NCBI GenBank assembly: GCA_023374025.1
Contig: SIJG01000114.1
Span: forward strand, 94,322 to 158,321
Direction: 5' to 3'
Length of the DNA: 64,000 bases
Origin: Heterodera schachtii
Taxonomy: Eukaryota; Nematoda; Chromadorea; Rhabditida; Heteroderidae
The position numbers were made by a program, and so were the translations under genes. Numbering within the stretch: position 1 is the first letter of the stretch; every line of letters starts with the position of its first letter. Shown one piece after another: positions 50,026-63,322 of this stretch. The notes below the pieces were generated by a model that did not search any database, was not told where the DNA came from, and worked only from the letters and a program-made list of their open reading frames with translations.

Positions 50026-50241
50026 TGCGTGAACCGTCGGATCTGGGCCTGGGAAAAAGCGCTTCGCGCTTCTTGAGCTTCGCTACCTAGGCTTTGAAAC
50101 GATTCAAATTGATCGAATTTGTTGGAGAGATTTTTTTGTTGTGAAAAATTTGGATAAAAAAATTCAGTGATTTTTAGGCCGCTTCGCGGCCTTGAATGGG
50201 CGCTTCGCGCCCGTTTTAAATTTAGTTGGGCTCAGACGGGC
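50026..50241. other. Cluster of GC hairpins with CTTCG loops, before the minisatellite
   Basis: Three short perfect palindromes with a CTTCG-type loop lie close together: GCGCTTCGCGC near 50069, GGCCGCTTCGCGGCC near 50178 and GGGCGCTTCGCGCCC near 50199. UUCG-loop hairpins are very stable as RNA. They immediately precede the large minisatellite array. Function unknown. Confidence 0.7.
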
Positions 50242-51125
50242 ACTTCGTACAACCATGGCGGAAGGGGTACAACCACAGGGGAAGTGGTACAACCACGGGG
50301 GAAGAGGTACAACCACAGTGATTAAAAGAGGTACAACAGTAATTAGAAGAGGTACAAAAGTGATGAGAAGAGGTACAAAAGTGATAAGAAGAGGTACAAA
50401 AGTGATGAGAAGAGGTACAAAAGTGATTAGAAGAGGTACAAAAGTGATGAAAAGAGGTATAAAAGTGATTAGAAGAGGTACAACCACAGTGATTAAAAGA
50501 GGTACAACAGTAATTAGAAGAGGTACAAAACTGATGAGAAGAGGTACAACCACAGTGATTAAAAGAGGTACAACAGTAATTAGAAGAGGTACAAAAGTGA
50601 TGAGAAGAGGTGAAACAGTGATTAGAAGAGGTACAACAGTGTTAAGAAGAGGTACAACAGTAATGAGAAGAGGTACAAAAGTGATTAGAAGAGGTACAAC
50701 AGTGTTAAGAAGAGGTACAACAGTAATGAGAAGAGGTACAAAAGTGATTAGAAGATGTACAACAGTGATTAAAAGAGGTACAATGGTGATAAGAAGAGGT
50801 GAAACAGTGATTAGAAGAGGTACAAAAGTGATGAAAAGAGGTATAAAAGTGATTAGAAGAGGTACAACAGTGTTAAGAAGAGGTACAACAGTAATGAGAA
50901 GAGGTACAAAAGTGATTAGAAGATGTACAACAGTGATTAAAAGAGGTACAATGGTGATAAGAAGAGGTGAAACAGTGATTAGAAGAGGTACAAAAGTGAT
51001 GAAAAGAGGTACAAAAGTGATTAAAAGATGTACAACAGTGATTAAAAGAGGTACAACAGTAATTAGAAGAGGTACAAAAGTGATGAGAAGAGGTACAAAA
51101 GTGATTAAAAGAGGTACAAAATGCA
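50242..51125 (+). repeat. Large 21-bp minisatellite array
   Basis: About 40 imperfect copies of the 21-bp unit GGTACAAAAGTGATTAGAAG(A), with variants TTAAGA, ATGAGA and an occasional 24-bp unit carrying ACCACA. Because 21 is a multiple of 3 and stops fall only in some frames, both strands stay open for more than 310 codons. The plus frame repeats RGTKVIR; the minus frame repeats the very hydrophobic VPLLITV. I treat the ORFs as by-products: they have no splice context and the repeat also sits in gene-free places. Confidence 0.93.
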
Positions 51126-53600
51126 TTAATTATTTTTGAAAATTGTAAAATAAATTCCTTTTTTTATTCCTTTTTTTATTAATTAAAAATAATCTTTAAA
51201 GCTTACAATAATTTAAATTTATTTAAATTGAAATTAAATTAATTTCTGACTAACTCAAATAAAAAAATATATGTAATGCTTTAATTAAAAAAATATTAAT
51301 TAATTTTAATAAAATTTTTCACAAAAAAAAAATAATTTAAAATTAAAAAATTTTATTTTTTATTAAAACAACAAACACTCTTTTAAATGAATTAAAAGCA
51401 TTGAAAATAAACTCAAAAAAAATAAATAGAAAATAATGTACACCGCCCGGATTCGAACTCCCCCCCCCCCCCCCCTCAAAATGATACCTCAGAATCCCCA
51501 ATCACACAGGGATTCTGAGGCCTTAACGATGCCTAAACTAAAACCTAATTTCATATTCGTGATCAGCGACCTAAAATAGCCCTAAAAACATGTTTTTGGA
51601 ACATTTTATGTGAAAAAATTTTTTCACTCAAAAATCATGGTCACCCCCCTTTGGTCCAGAATCCCAAAATCACTTTTATTTTTATAACAATTTTTAAAAA
51701 AGTGATAAAAATTTAAAATAAATTTTATCTTCTAGAGCAAAAAATTGCGGATTTTTGTAGTATTTTAATTTTCCAGAATGACTTTTCAGAACTGAGTTAT
51801 AAAAAAATTTCTGAAAAATCGAATTTTTCCAGAAATTCTGGAATAACTTTTTTCTTTTTAGAGATAGAAATACCAAATAAATCCCATAAAATTCTCCTTA
51901 TTTTTTGCTATTTTTAATGTTTTATTTCATTAAAATTTATCAACCCTTCGATTTGTTATGAATTTTCAAAAATTAGCTCAAAATCTCGAGGGCCAAAAAA
52001 TTGCCAAAAAATAAAGAATTTTTAAAAAATTCCAAAAAATATGAAACTGAAAATTAACATCATATTCGTGCTCAGCACTACAACAGTGACAAGAAGAGGT
52101 ACAACAGTGACAAGAAGAGGTACAACCACAGTGATTAAAAGAGGTACAACAGTAATTAGAAGAGGTACAAAAGTGATGAGAAGAGGTGAAACAGTGATTA
52201 GAAGAGGTACAAAAGTGATGAGAAGAGGTACAACCACGGGAGGAAGCGGTACAACATGGTTTAAAATTAAATAAATAAGGAATTGTTTTTAAAATAGATA
52301 AAAAACCGATGCATTATATTTTTCATTTTTTATAATAAAATACACTTTTTATTAATCAAAAACAAATTATGAAATGTATAGTAATTGAATATTTATTTAA
52401 ATGAAAAATTTTTTGACAAATTCAATTTTAAAAAATAGCTGAAATTTTTAAATTAAAAAAAAATTAATTTAAATGAAAATCATAATTCATCAAAAAATAA
52501 TTAACTAAATTTAAAAAATTTATTAATTATTAATAAAACACAAACTTTTAAATTTATTAAAGTAATGAAAATTAACTCAAAAATAATAGAAAAATAATGT
52601 GCACCGTCCGGATCCAAACCTGCCGATTAGAAGAGGTAAAATAAGATTAAAAAAGGTGCAACAGTAATTAGAAGAGGTAAAAGAGTGATCAGAAGAGGTA
52701 GAATAGCGATTAGAAGAGGTACAACAGTGATTATAAGATTTGATGTGTATGATTATTGAATATTTTTTGAAATTGGAATGAAATTATTTGTTATAAAATT
52801 CTAATTTAAAACAAATAAATAATTCAATTTTAAATGTAAAACATTTATTCATCAAAAAAAATTTTAAATGTAAAAAATTAATTATTATTAATTAATAAAA
52901 CAAAAAAAAAAAAATTAAATTAATAAAACATAGAAAACAACGCAAAATAAATAGAAAAATAATATACACCGCCCGGCTTCGAACCTGCCCCCCCCCCCAA
53001 AAATGATGCCTCAGAATCCCCTATCACACTGGCATTCTGAGGCCTTGACGATGTCCAAACTAAAATCTGATTACATATTCGTGATCAGCGTCATAAAATG
53101 GACCTAAAGATATATTTTTGGAAGATTTTTTTGAAAAAAAATTTTCCACTCAAAAATCCTGGTCACCCCCCTTTGGTCCCGAATCTCAAAATCACTTTTA
53201 TTTTTATAACAATTTTTAAAAATGTGATAAAAATCTAAAATAAATTTTATCTTATAGAGCAAAAATTGCCGATTTTTGTAGTATTTTAATTTTTCAGAGT
53301 GACTTTTCAGAACCGAGGTATAAAAATTTTTCTGAAAAATCGAATTTTTCCAGAAATTCTGGAATAACTTTTTTCATTTTAGAGATAGAAATTCCTAATA
53401 AATCCCATAAAATTCTCCTTATTTTTCGCTATTTTAAAGCTTTATTGCATGAAAATCGTCCCACAATGAAATGAGCTATGAATTTTCAAATTTTAACCCC
53501 AAATTTCCAAGGCCCAAAAAATTGTCAAAAAATAAAGAATTTTTAAAAAATTCCAAAAATTATGAAACGAAAAATAAAGATCATATTCGTGCTCAGGACC
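51126..53600. repeat. Higher-order repeat units with tRNA T-arm-like and hairpin segments
   Basis: The array is followed by a unit that recurs. An AT-rich lead is followed by CACCGCCCGGATTCGAAC and a C run (51440-51475; variants at 52600-52625 and 52970-52998). Then comes a hairpin CCTCAGAATCCC/GGGATTCTGAGG (51487-51520 and 53009-53042), then about 550 bp ending CATATTCGTGCTCAG, after which minisatellite units resume (52078-52250, 52621-52735). Read on the minus strand, GTTCGAATCCGGGCGG looks like a tRNA T arm/B box. The middle unit is truncated at the C run. No gene. Confidence 0.85.
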
Positions 53601-54461
53601 CTAATTTACCCCAGAAAAACATTTTTCACCCACTTTATTCAACCCAAAAAAATTTTTAAAAATTTCTAGGGGGCCTAGCTCGAAAATTTTTGAAAATTTC
53701 CGGACATATTGCACACCGTTCGATAGAGCTTAAAAAGCTCTACAATTTTGCTCTAAGGCATTTTTTGGCTAAAATCTACCCCCTGACGAGTTATGGGCCC
53801 GGGACTCAAATGTCCCGCTTAGGCCAAAAAATTTTTCTATTTCCGGAAAAAAACCGAAATTTTTCCGAAAAAAATACCATTCGATAGAGCCCAAAAAACT
53901 GCTTCCCAAAGTGGTCTCCGTTTTCCTGGGAAAAATCGTTAAAAAATCCTAAAATTCAAAAACCCAAAAACCGACTTTTAGGCCTAACTCGAAAATTTTT
54001 GAAAATTTTCGAAATTTAAAATCTGGAAAAATCGGGCTTTCAAAACTCTACAATAAATCTGCTGGCACCCCCTGGCTCAGTTCAAACCCTAATGAGTTAT
54101 TCAACTGGGACTGAACTGGACAAAGTTGGTACTGAAAAAGTCCACGCACCTACAGCCTTCCCTATTAGAGATAGAGGCCTGGAATTTTTTTGTAATTTTA
54201 GTCAACACTTCAACTTAGGTCCCTACCAGCGGTTCCATAAGCCAAAAAGCAAAAGCAAAAAATTTCGTAACAGTGAGACTGTCGGCAAAGTCGGTTTTTG
54301 AGCCGCTGGTACTCAGTTGGCCGTCGGAGAAAAAAACCTATAGTTTTCCCGGATGCCCCGTCTCGAGTTACCCCTTGGTGCAAAATTTCAGCCCGGTGCG
54401 CTTAGCCGTTCCCGAGATTTTGTTTTTGAGGATGAGTTGCCTTGTCAATATAACGTATATA
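53601..54461. other. Less AT-rich sequence without a recognisable gene
   Basis: Contains repeated phrases such as CTCGAAAATTTTTGAAAAT (53681 and 53988) and TTCGATAGAGC (53719 and 53880) and moderately GC-rich text to about 54440. The open frames are short, overlap one another and show no domain. It is probably an unclassified repeat, and the end of the higher-order array abuts it. Confidence 0.5.
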
Positions 54462-54870
54462 TAATTATGCTAACAGGTCAATTCAAGCAGTGCAGTCATG
54501 TTCTGTGCCATCTAGTCCCTGGCCAGTTATGAATCAAAAAATACCTTTTAATAATTATGTAAATTGAATAGAAATAATTATAAATAAACTCAACAAGGAA
54601 ATATTGCTAAAAATAATAAATTATAAATTATTGATAATCTTTATAATCCAGTGAGAAATAAACAGAATTTTAGTGCCTAAAAATACATTTAGAAAAAGAC
54701 TTTAAAAATGATAACTTTTTAATACAATATTCCGAGTATTTATGATATGTTTAAAAAATAACGACGCAAAGTTAAGATTTTTACTGTTATCATCAATCTA
54801 ACAACATATATTTTTGCAGTTATCAAATGGCATTAAATTAATTTAAAAAATTATTTTGTTTTTATCATAT
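54462..54870. repeat. Dispersed repeat, third copy (matches 9998-10405)
   Basis: Shares ATGCTAACAG, GCAGTGCAGTCATGTT, GTCCCTGGCCAGTTATGAAT and AACGACGCAAAG-type words, in the same order, with the 3' part of the duplication at 9266-10405. It is more diverged than those two copies are from each other. Confidence 0.75.
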
Positions 54871-57800
54871 TTTCATAAATAAAATAATATAATTATTAAA
54901 AATAATGTTGTTCACGTTTGCTAATACAATAGATATTGCCGATATTATCAAAAAAAATATGGAAAATTTAATTAAAAATACAAAATATAAATTCTTTTTT
55001 ATCTGATTAAAGTATGCAATGTTCTGTATTATTTTAAACGATGTTATGATATTACTAATAAGTCATCAAAATTGGCTTTACTCAAAATGGCAGCAAGTTC
55101 CCCTCAATATGTAGCGGCTCCCGGTAAATTGGAAACCGAATACCAATGGAAAATTGGGTACAATTGTATATAAAATAAATAAGTTAAAAATAAAAATATA
55201 AAAAATTTTGATTTGCCTTAAATAAAGAGCATTTTTTATGAAAATTGAGGGAAATAATTTTAAATAGGAACGTAAAGCCCGAATTAGGCCGAAAATCCGA
55301 ACAATGCAAAAAAATGTGAAGAAATAAAAATTTAATTCAAAAAATAAATTAAATTTCAAATGTTTTTTCCTTTATATTTTCATTTTTAAAATCTAAATTA
55401 GTGGTAAGCAAAAGTTAGGGACGCGCAAGCAAAAATAAAAATAAAAAAGCGTTTTAAACATAATTCAATGATAAAGTTACAAAAATAGTAAAAACAAATA
55501 GAATATCCAAATAAACTGAACACCTTGCAAAATTCGTTAAAAATGTTTAAAAAAATAAATTTAATAAAAAAAAACTAGTCTGTGTTTTAATGAACAATTT
55601 AAAATAAAAACTGAAAGCGCAAATTAACTAGCTGTAATTAAAAAAAAATGAATACGTCAAATTATTCAAATATCTTATGGAAAGAAATGTTAAAATGATG
55701 ATTTTTTAAAATTTACTTTGGTTAAATAATTATAAAATGTTTTAATCAATGTGATTAAATTTATCCAGCATTTTAAATAACCAAACAGATACTGAGAAAA
55801 CAAATTTTTGTTCCTGAGTAACGAAAATTAAAAAAAATAATTAATAAAAGAGAGAAAAAATAATTTAAATAAAATAATTATTAAAAATAAAAAACAAAAT
55901 CCATTCCGACACCGCAGTGACAACATGGGTGAACGGGATAATGAGATGTTATTAGAAAAAAAAATAAATACAAATTTTTAAAAAGAAGAAAAAGTATATT
56001 GAATATAAGCCAAAAATAATTATTGTTGGGCCAAATAACACAATTGAACTGATGTATATGTTTAAATCTGACACTTAAAATTTAGAAATCAATTTTTAAT
56101 AAATTAATAAAAGTAACGAATATCATAATTAAATGAAATTTTTTGGCATGATTTCTTGATAATATTATTAATTTAAAAAAAAGAAAAAAAAACCCAAGCA
56201 AATAAGAACCAATAGAACAAGGTAAAGAAATTAACAAAAGAAAAAGTCAAAAATAATACAATTATCAACAACATTGAAAAAAAAAATATTTTTACATAAA
56301 GAACAATTTTAAATAATAATTTTACAAATAAAAATAAAATGAATTATTTATATTTAAAAAATACATTATCTGTTTAGTAATTAATAAATAATAAAATTTT
56401 GAAACAGCCAAATTTTTAACTTTCTAATTTAAAAGGTAAAAATAAATTAAAATGAAAAGTAAATAAAATAATTAATAACATTAATTCATTATGCTTTGAA
56501 AAAGAATTGAATATTTTATTCCATATTACTTTAGAAAATTTATTATAAATATACTAAAAATATAATTTTATATTAAAATATTCGCTCGCCTAATCATCAC
56601 GGCAAACGCTCCGATCGACGACAACCACAGTTTGGCAAGATAATTTAGAAAATTAAACATTTATAATTAATTGTATTAAGAAAATAAAAACAATTTGTAT
56701 GTAATTACCATTTAAATCTTAGAAGAATAAAAGCATAAAAAAAAATGAGAACAAATAATAATTGTTTAGCACGAAAATTAATTATTAACCAGTTTTAAAT
56801 CAAAACAATCATTTCTTTAATTCTTTAAAAATGCCAATGCCTAAATGCGAAATTTCATAAAAAGCATTATTCATTAAATTCGCATTATTTACTATAAAGA
56901 ATGAATAAATGCTTTTTCAGTTTTGAAAGTTTTTTAATCAAAGAAAACAATTGTGGAAGAAATAAATAATGCTTTTGAACTTATAAACAATAAATAAATA
57001 TAATTATTTTTGAATTATATTTTCCATATAAATAGTTAACTGATATTTTATTTCATAAAATTAAAAGAAAAATATTTAAAATTTCGGCCTCGAATTTATT
57101 CTGGGAAGGAATAATTTGGATAAGTAAAAAATTAATGAATTACTAAATTTACTAATTTTTTAATCAAAATAAATAACAAAAAACAGCTAATTTCAAATAA
57201 ATGTGCGAAGCAGAAAGCGCCAACATCATAACGGAACAGAGAATTATTGTAATAATAGGAAGAGCAATAAAAGAAAAAAAAAATTAAATAATATAAAAAG
57301 TCAAATAAAAAAGAAAATGTTCTGAATTTTTACAGTCTATAAAAAAGAAGAAAATTATTCATTAAATATTAAAGTTCAGAGAGATATTTAAAAAATAAAT
57401 TTAAACCTAAAATAAACAATTCAAAGCGGAAATAATTCGTTATAAAATAATTAGAAAATTGCATCAGGAATGTGAGCTTCGACCAAATTATTGAGTATTT
57501 TAAAATTAAGTAAGCATAACAGGCAAAAAATAAAATTATTTTATGCTAAAGCAAAAAACTCATAATATATTTATTATTTAAAAAAATTCTTAATCATTTA
57601 TTATTTAAAAAAATTCTTAATCAATCAAATAAGCAATTAATGGAAATTATACTCACTCAATATTTGTTTGCTTGATATTCCGAGGAAAATATTAAATAAA
57701 CTGTTTGTATATTTCCCAAGTAAATCAAACAATAATCAAGTAAAATAATTCATAGAAAAAAACGAGCAATACGTAATTTTATATTAATTTATAATAAAAT

Positions 57801-58029
57801 TTATAACTTGAGGAAAAATAAAAATATATACTGGAAATTATGAAAAACACAGGCGCAAATAAAAATATAATTAAAACCATATAAATACATTAAACTTTAA
57901 CCTAACGGAATTTTTAAATCATTTACATATAAATTATGCAAATCGAAAAGGGTAAAAAAAAAAGTATCAGAGAAAGCAAATTCAAAAGCAGACAGCTGGA
58001 ATCAGAGCTTTTATTTAATTGTTTTTTTA
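54871..58029. other. AT-rich intergenic sequence, no gene seen
   Basis: No coding or RNA gene is supported. The minus-strand open frame at 55078-55359 is hydrophobic only because of AT bias. The segment 56735-56830 duplicates 31105-31207. The patch 56580-56640 is more GC-rich but has no open frame. Confidence 0.55.
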
Positions 58030-58290
58030 AGATAGTGCCCGATCTTTCGGGGCGAGAAAAGTCGGGGTTTTTGGGGTCAGCTAGGTCGGGTCGGGGTCGG
58101 GTGAACTAAATCAGTCGGGCTGGTCCAGAATTTTTCTCAAGTACGTTAATTGTAATGTTAATTGCAAGAATATACATTTCTTATAAATACAAGGGCGGCC
58201 AGACACTTTTTTTGGATGTATGATTTTTTACTCAAAAAACTTTTGGAGACGGGAGAAAACACGAGGTGCCGTCATGCGGCGCCAGGGAAA
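58030..58290. mobile_element. hAT-like fragment with TCGGGTCGGGG words and hairpin core
   Basis: TAGTGCCCGATCTTTCGGGG looks like a hAT-type left end, followed by GTCGGGTCGGGGTCGGGTG-like text (58090-58115) similar to the 21642-22842 element. A hairpin core variant, GGTGCCGTCATGCGGCGCC, lies at 58263-58286. The right end is missing. Confidence 0.55.
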
Positions 58291-61200
58291 ATTTTGAAAA
58301 TTTAGTTAGATATCATATATAAAAACAAAAAAGGACCTAATTAGAAAGGTTACAAAAAGAAACTATAATAAAATAAATAATTATAAAGGAGTTTAAATAA
58401 TATTAATAATATCGACTTATTAAATCGTGATATATTATGTAAATAATGAAAAAAAATTATTCCGCTCAAACTAATTCAGCAATATAATTTCAATAGTTGA
58501 TAGAGAAAATAAAATAATAATACATATAATAATAATGGTTATCCTTTTTTGATAAAGGGATATAATTAAAATTGAAAAATATTTGACATAAAGGTGAAAA
58601 ATAAATTTTAAATAAAAAATTTATTTAACAGTTATTCGTTTATAATTTAAAAGTTTATGTTTATTATAATTATTTAATATAAATAGTCTTTTTAAAAAAT
58701 AGAAAAAATAAGATTTTATTATAAAAAGTAAAAAAACTAATAAATTAAATAAATAATTTAATTTAAAAAAAATAGTATGCAAAAATAAAAGAAAAATTTC
58801 TATCATAAGAAATTATAATAATTAGTTAATATAATAAATTTAATATTTATTAAAAAATATTTAATTATTTAAAATTATGCCCCAGTAACAAGCACAGATA
58901 AAGAGTCTAAATGACATGAGTTAATGATTTTATTTAATGCAATGAGATTATATACAATTTAATTTTAAAACCAAACTAAAAAAGTTTAAATTTCAGCTCA
59001 ATATTAATTCAGCAATATAATTTAAATGGTCGATAATAAAATTTAAAATATTAATACATTTATAATAATATAATTATTATCCTTTTTTGTGTTGGGGACA
59101 AAAATTAAAATTGAAAATATTTGGCACAAAGGTGAAAAAAATATTATAGACAATGAAAGACAATAATAAAAATTTAACGTTGAAATTTAAAAATACCTAA
59201 TTAAAAGGAAACAAATAAAAACTAAACTAAATTTTAATGAGCCTAACTAGAGACATGGTGCGAGAGGGAAAGCAGAAAATTAATAATGAATTCATTTTTG
59301 TAATTTTTAACTATTAATAAATAAATTATTAAGAATCAATATATTAATTAAAATTTGAAAAAAAAATTCTTAAAACTTTTTCATAAGCTAACAGAGGCTT
59401 GAGCTACATCCAGAAAATCATTAATGCCGAACACAAGAAATTAAACTATGTGATATTCAAAGAAATTATGAATAAATTAAATTTTCATTCAATATTAAAC
59501 AGATAAATAATAATGATTAAAAGCACAAAATTGTAAAATTAAATAATTATTATTTAAGTAATGTAAAAATAAAATTATAATAAAAATTTAATGTAAATCA
59601 ACTTTCTAATTGGCTTAGAGCAAAAGACAAATGCATTGGACACGAATACAATAAAAAAATAAAGATTGAAATGTTTTTGAATTTATGATTTAAAATGAAA
59701 TGACACAAAAAATTAAAAATTAAAAATTATTTGTGATATAAATTTTTTAACAAAATATTTTTTAATTTGACTAAATAATAAATATAAAATAAGGAAAAAA
59801 ACTTGGCACGCACAGCAATTACAAAAAACTTTAAATTATTTATGCGAAAATTACCAATGATTTCATTTAATATTTCTAATGCAATATAATTAAGATGATA
59901 AATAAAATTAATTAGTTTTAGTCACCAATATAGTTAATTATTTTTAATATAAATCTGAACAATTTTATATTTAAGTGATTTACTGGACATCCCATTCCTA
60001 CTAGGAAACCGGAAATACGGTCCGGTCTGATTTATTCATTTATTATGACAAAATTGCCTGCCGTAAAATAAAATATTTAATAACAAAAAACAAATTATAA
60101 CTTTACTATTTATACAATAATGCCAATTTTCATAAACTTATTGATTAATGAAAATTTTCTAAGTATTTTTTACAAACAATAAATTGAAGGCTTAAAACAT
60201 GCGTAAACAAATTAAAATTTTAAATAAACAGAACCATTATAAAACTTGACTAATCAGGCACAATAATATAATTTGAATTATAAAATTAATTTTATCTCAA
60301 AAAAAATATTTTCAATATAAAAAATAAATAGAGATATTTTTAAAAATACTTACCAATAAAAGATTATTTTCGAATATAATGAAATGAAAATATAAAAATA
60401 TTATTACATTAAGCATTTTATGAAATTTATTATGGCATAATAAAGAATAATGATATGCTTAAATTATATAAGTATTTTTAGTTCGAAAAATATCTTACCA
60501 AATTATTAGCCAAATAGAATATATAAGATAAAGTTAAATTTTAAAAAAGATAGAAATAACAGATAAATAATAAATTCATGCCGACAATAATTAATGACCA
60601 GACTTTTAGAAAGATAAAATTCTAGTCATCTAAAACAAGCACGTCAAATGTGAAAAAGACAAACAAAAAGCAAAAAAGTAATAAAATTTTTTAATTTCAA
60701 ATTCCTGACCCCTTTTTTAACAATTTATTTATTTATTTTATTATAAAATTCTAAGCAAAAAAAAAACTCAAAAAAAATTTTGTTTTAAATTATATCTAAA
60801 AAATTAAATTAACTTTAATCTCTTTAAAAACAATTATTTTTTCAAATTAATAATTATTCTAAAAACAATAATTGTGATGATTTACATTCTTATTATTTCT
60901 TTTAAAAAAACAAAATTACCGGTCCAGACAAATTCTATTAAGAACGAAAAACACCTAGACAAACGAGACGACCATAAAAAGCTCAAAAGTGTGACGAGTA
61001 TTTCGAAAAATTATAAATTAATAAACTATCAGAAATTTAAATTTAAATAAACTGACAAAATTATTTTTGTAAACTCAAATATTTTCTAATTAAAATTGTT
61101 GCGGTCGGGGTTTCAGCTCTAATTATACTGCACAGCAATTAATTTTATTTGCTTATTAACTGCAGCACCTTTCTTCTGCTCAATCTAAATGTAAGAAAAA

Positions 61201-63216
61201 ATTAAATAAAATAGAAATATTAATTAGATACTGGTAATTTAAAAAAAGTAAAAGAAATAAATAAACAAAAGAGCAAATAAGCCGATCTATAATTATCTCA
61301 ACAGATAATATGAACTGAATAAATTATGAATTGCCTCACTATTAATGTAAGAACCTTGAACCTTTTTGTAGTCGAGAAATGAAAATGTACATTAAAACAT
61401 ATTTAAGTTTTTAAACAAAATGATTTTCGGCTGTATAAATGAATAAATAAATTTAAAACATCCTATTTCAAATTATTAAAAATTCATTATATACAGTTAA
61501 TATCAGATTAGTTTTTGTATATCAAATTCAATATTAAATCAACAAAAAATAACCAAAAAATATAAAATTACTAATAGCATGTGAACAAAATTACTCGATG
61601 ATGTTTTTAATTTAATTCTAAAAATATGCATACATTTAAAATTCAAAAAATAATATTTACTCATATTCAAATAACTAAACAATTAATTTAAAAAAAAGTC
61701 AAAGTAATGATCGTGCTAGTATCTATATTAAAAGACAAGAAATACCAAAATTATACATGAATAATTTGTATAACAGCGAACAGAGCAGCAAATTTTTTGG
61801 CACAAAAAATCACTAAATTCCGCCAAAATAAGCACAAGGAAGATAAAACTATTGAAAAATAAAAAATAATTTTTTTAACACTTTCAAACACCAAAACAAA
61901 CAAAAAGCCGAATTTTATTTTAGCTAAAATACATTTTCATGCTGATATTGTTAAAACAAGTTTTTAGAAAAACAGGAAATGTCTAAAAATTGCACTCTAC
62001 AAATAATTCGAATTGAAATTGAAGAATTAATATAAAAAAACATGACCAAATTTTATTATTTTCACATCATAAGTTTGATAGTAGTGTGTGTAAATTATTT
62101 GAATACTTTTTTACATTAATTTTATAGAATTAAAAATTTTAAAGTAAAATTTTAAAAATAATTTCACTATTTAATAAATTTCAAAGCTATTAAAGAAAAA
62201 AATATACATTTTTAAAAATCAAAAGAAAATAATGATTATGATCCAAAATAATTTACTGATGTAACTTCGAGAAAGTTGAATTTTGATGATGAAAAGAAAA
62301 GCCAGTAGAAGATGTTCGAGAAGATAAAGGAATGAAATCCAAAATAAATTAGCAATAACAAAAAATAAAGCGATAATTTTAAAATGAATATAATTTTACC
62401 AAAGTTGAAAGTATGGTGTTCAATGGGTAAACACACCGAGAAAAGTAAATAACTAAGCAGATATAAGAAAAATATATAATAAAAATATATTTATTATTTA
62501 ATAATTTTTAATTCTTTAAAAAAAAATCAAATAATAAATGATACACAAAAATTATTTATTCGCCTTATACTTTGAAATAGTTTATTTATTTTTGTTATCA
62601 CTTTTTCTATGTGTATGAAAAAGAAAATTCCCAAAATTTTTTCCAAATATTCAAAATAAATAGACAATTTTGTCAAAATATTAATTATAATATGGGGAAG
62701 ATTTGTATGATTGGTAAAAATTATAGCACAAATAAAGAAAAATTGAAATTCGAATAGAAAAGAAATAGAAATTAATTATAATATAATTAAATAAATAAAC
62801 AAAAAACCGACATTGACGGAAGCACAGTACATCAAAGAAGTCTACGAGATTATTTGTAAATAAAATATCAACAGATAAAGAATGATAAGCAACTAAACAA
62901 TAATTTAAATAAAAAATTTATTATTATTATTTTTAATCTAACACAAAATATCCAAAGCGTAGGACAGATAAAAATGAATAAAAATGTAAAACAACTGAAT
63001 AGATAAGCCAACGAATAAAAAAGATTTGTTATTTATTTATGTTCAATTGAAAAAAAAATGCTAAATAAATTGCTTAAAGAATTTTTGATTTTTTAAGTAA
63101 AATTTAATTTTGAGAAAAACTTTCCGAATCCATATAATTAGATAATTTTAATTTATTTAAATAGAAATTCTAATTTAAAATTTTATGCAAGATCTCTTTT
63201 GCTAATTAACCCAAAA
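58291..63216. other. AT-rich intergenic sequence, no gene seen
   Basis: Long AT-rich stretch with pervasive stops. A local imperfect duplication links 58440-58620 and 58990-59170 (TTCAGCAATATAATTT; ATCCTTTTTTG). A segment near 59390-59440 resembles 11508-11560. No tRNA, rRNA or coding signal was found. Confidence 0.55.
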
Positions 63217-63322
63217 TAGAGTCGAGGGGGGGGGGACGAGATTCCCGAGGGTAAACCCGGGAATTCTATTCCCGTTTCCCGTCCCGCTTTTTCTGTATTT
63301 CGTTTACCGTTTCCTGATGTTT
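63217..63322. mobile_element. hAT-like terminal fragment with CCCGGGA/TTCCCG words
   Basis: TAGAGTCGAGGGGGG resembles a hAT-type end. It is followed by short CCCG/CGGG words (TTCCCGTTTCCCGTCCCG) like a subterminal array. No partner end is seen. Confidence 0.4.

Noticed and set aside
50164..51139. Two long opposing ORFs (about 315-320 codons) as protein genes
   Set aside because: Both come from the same 21-bp tandem unit, which keeps frames open automatically. No non-repetitive coding context exists apart from a short leader.
51441..51466. tRNA gene on the minus strand
   Set aside because: Only a T-arm/B-box-like word is seen, the upstream side is a C/G run and a hairpin, and no cloverleaf can be drawn.
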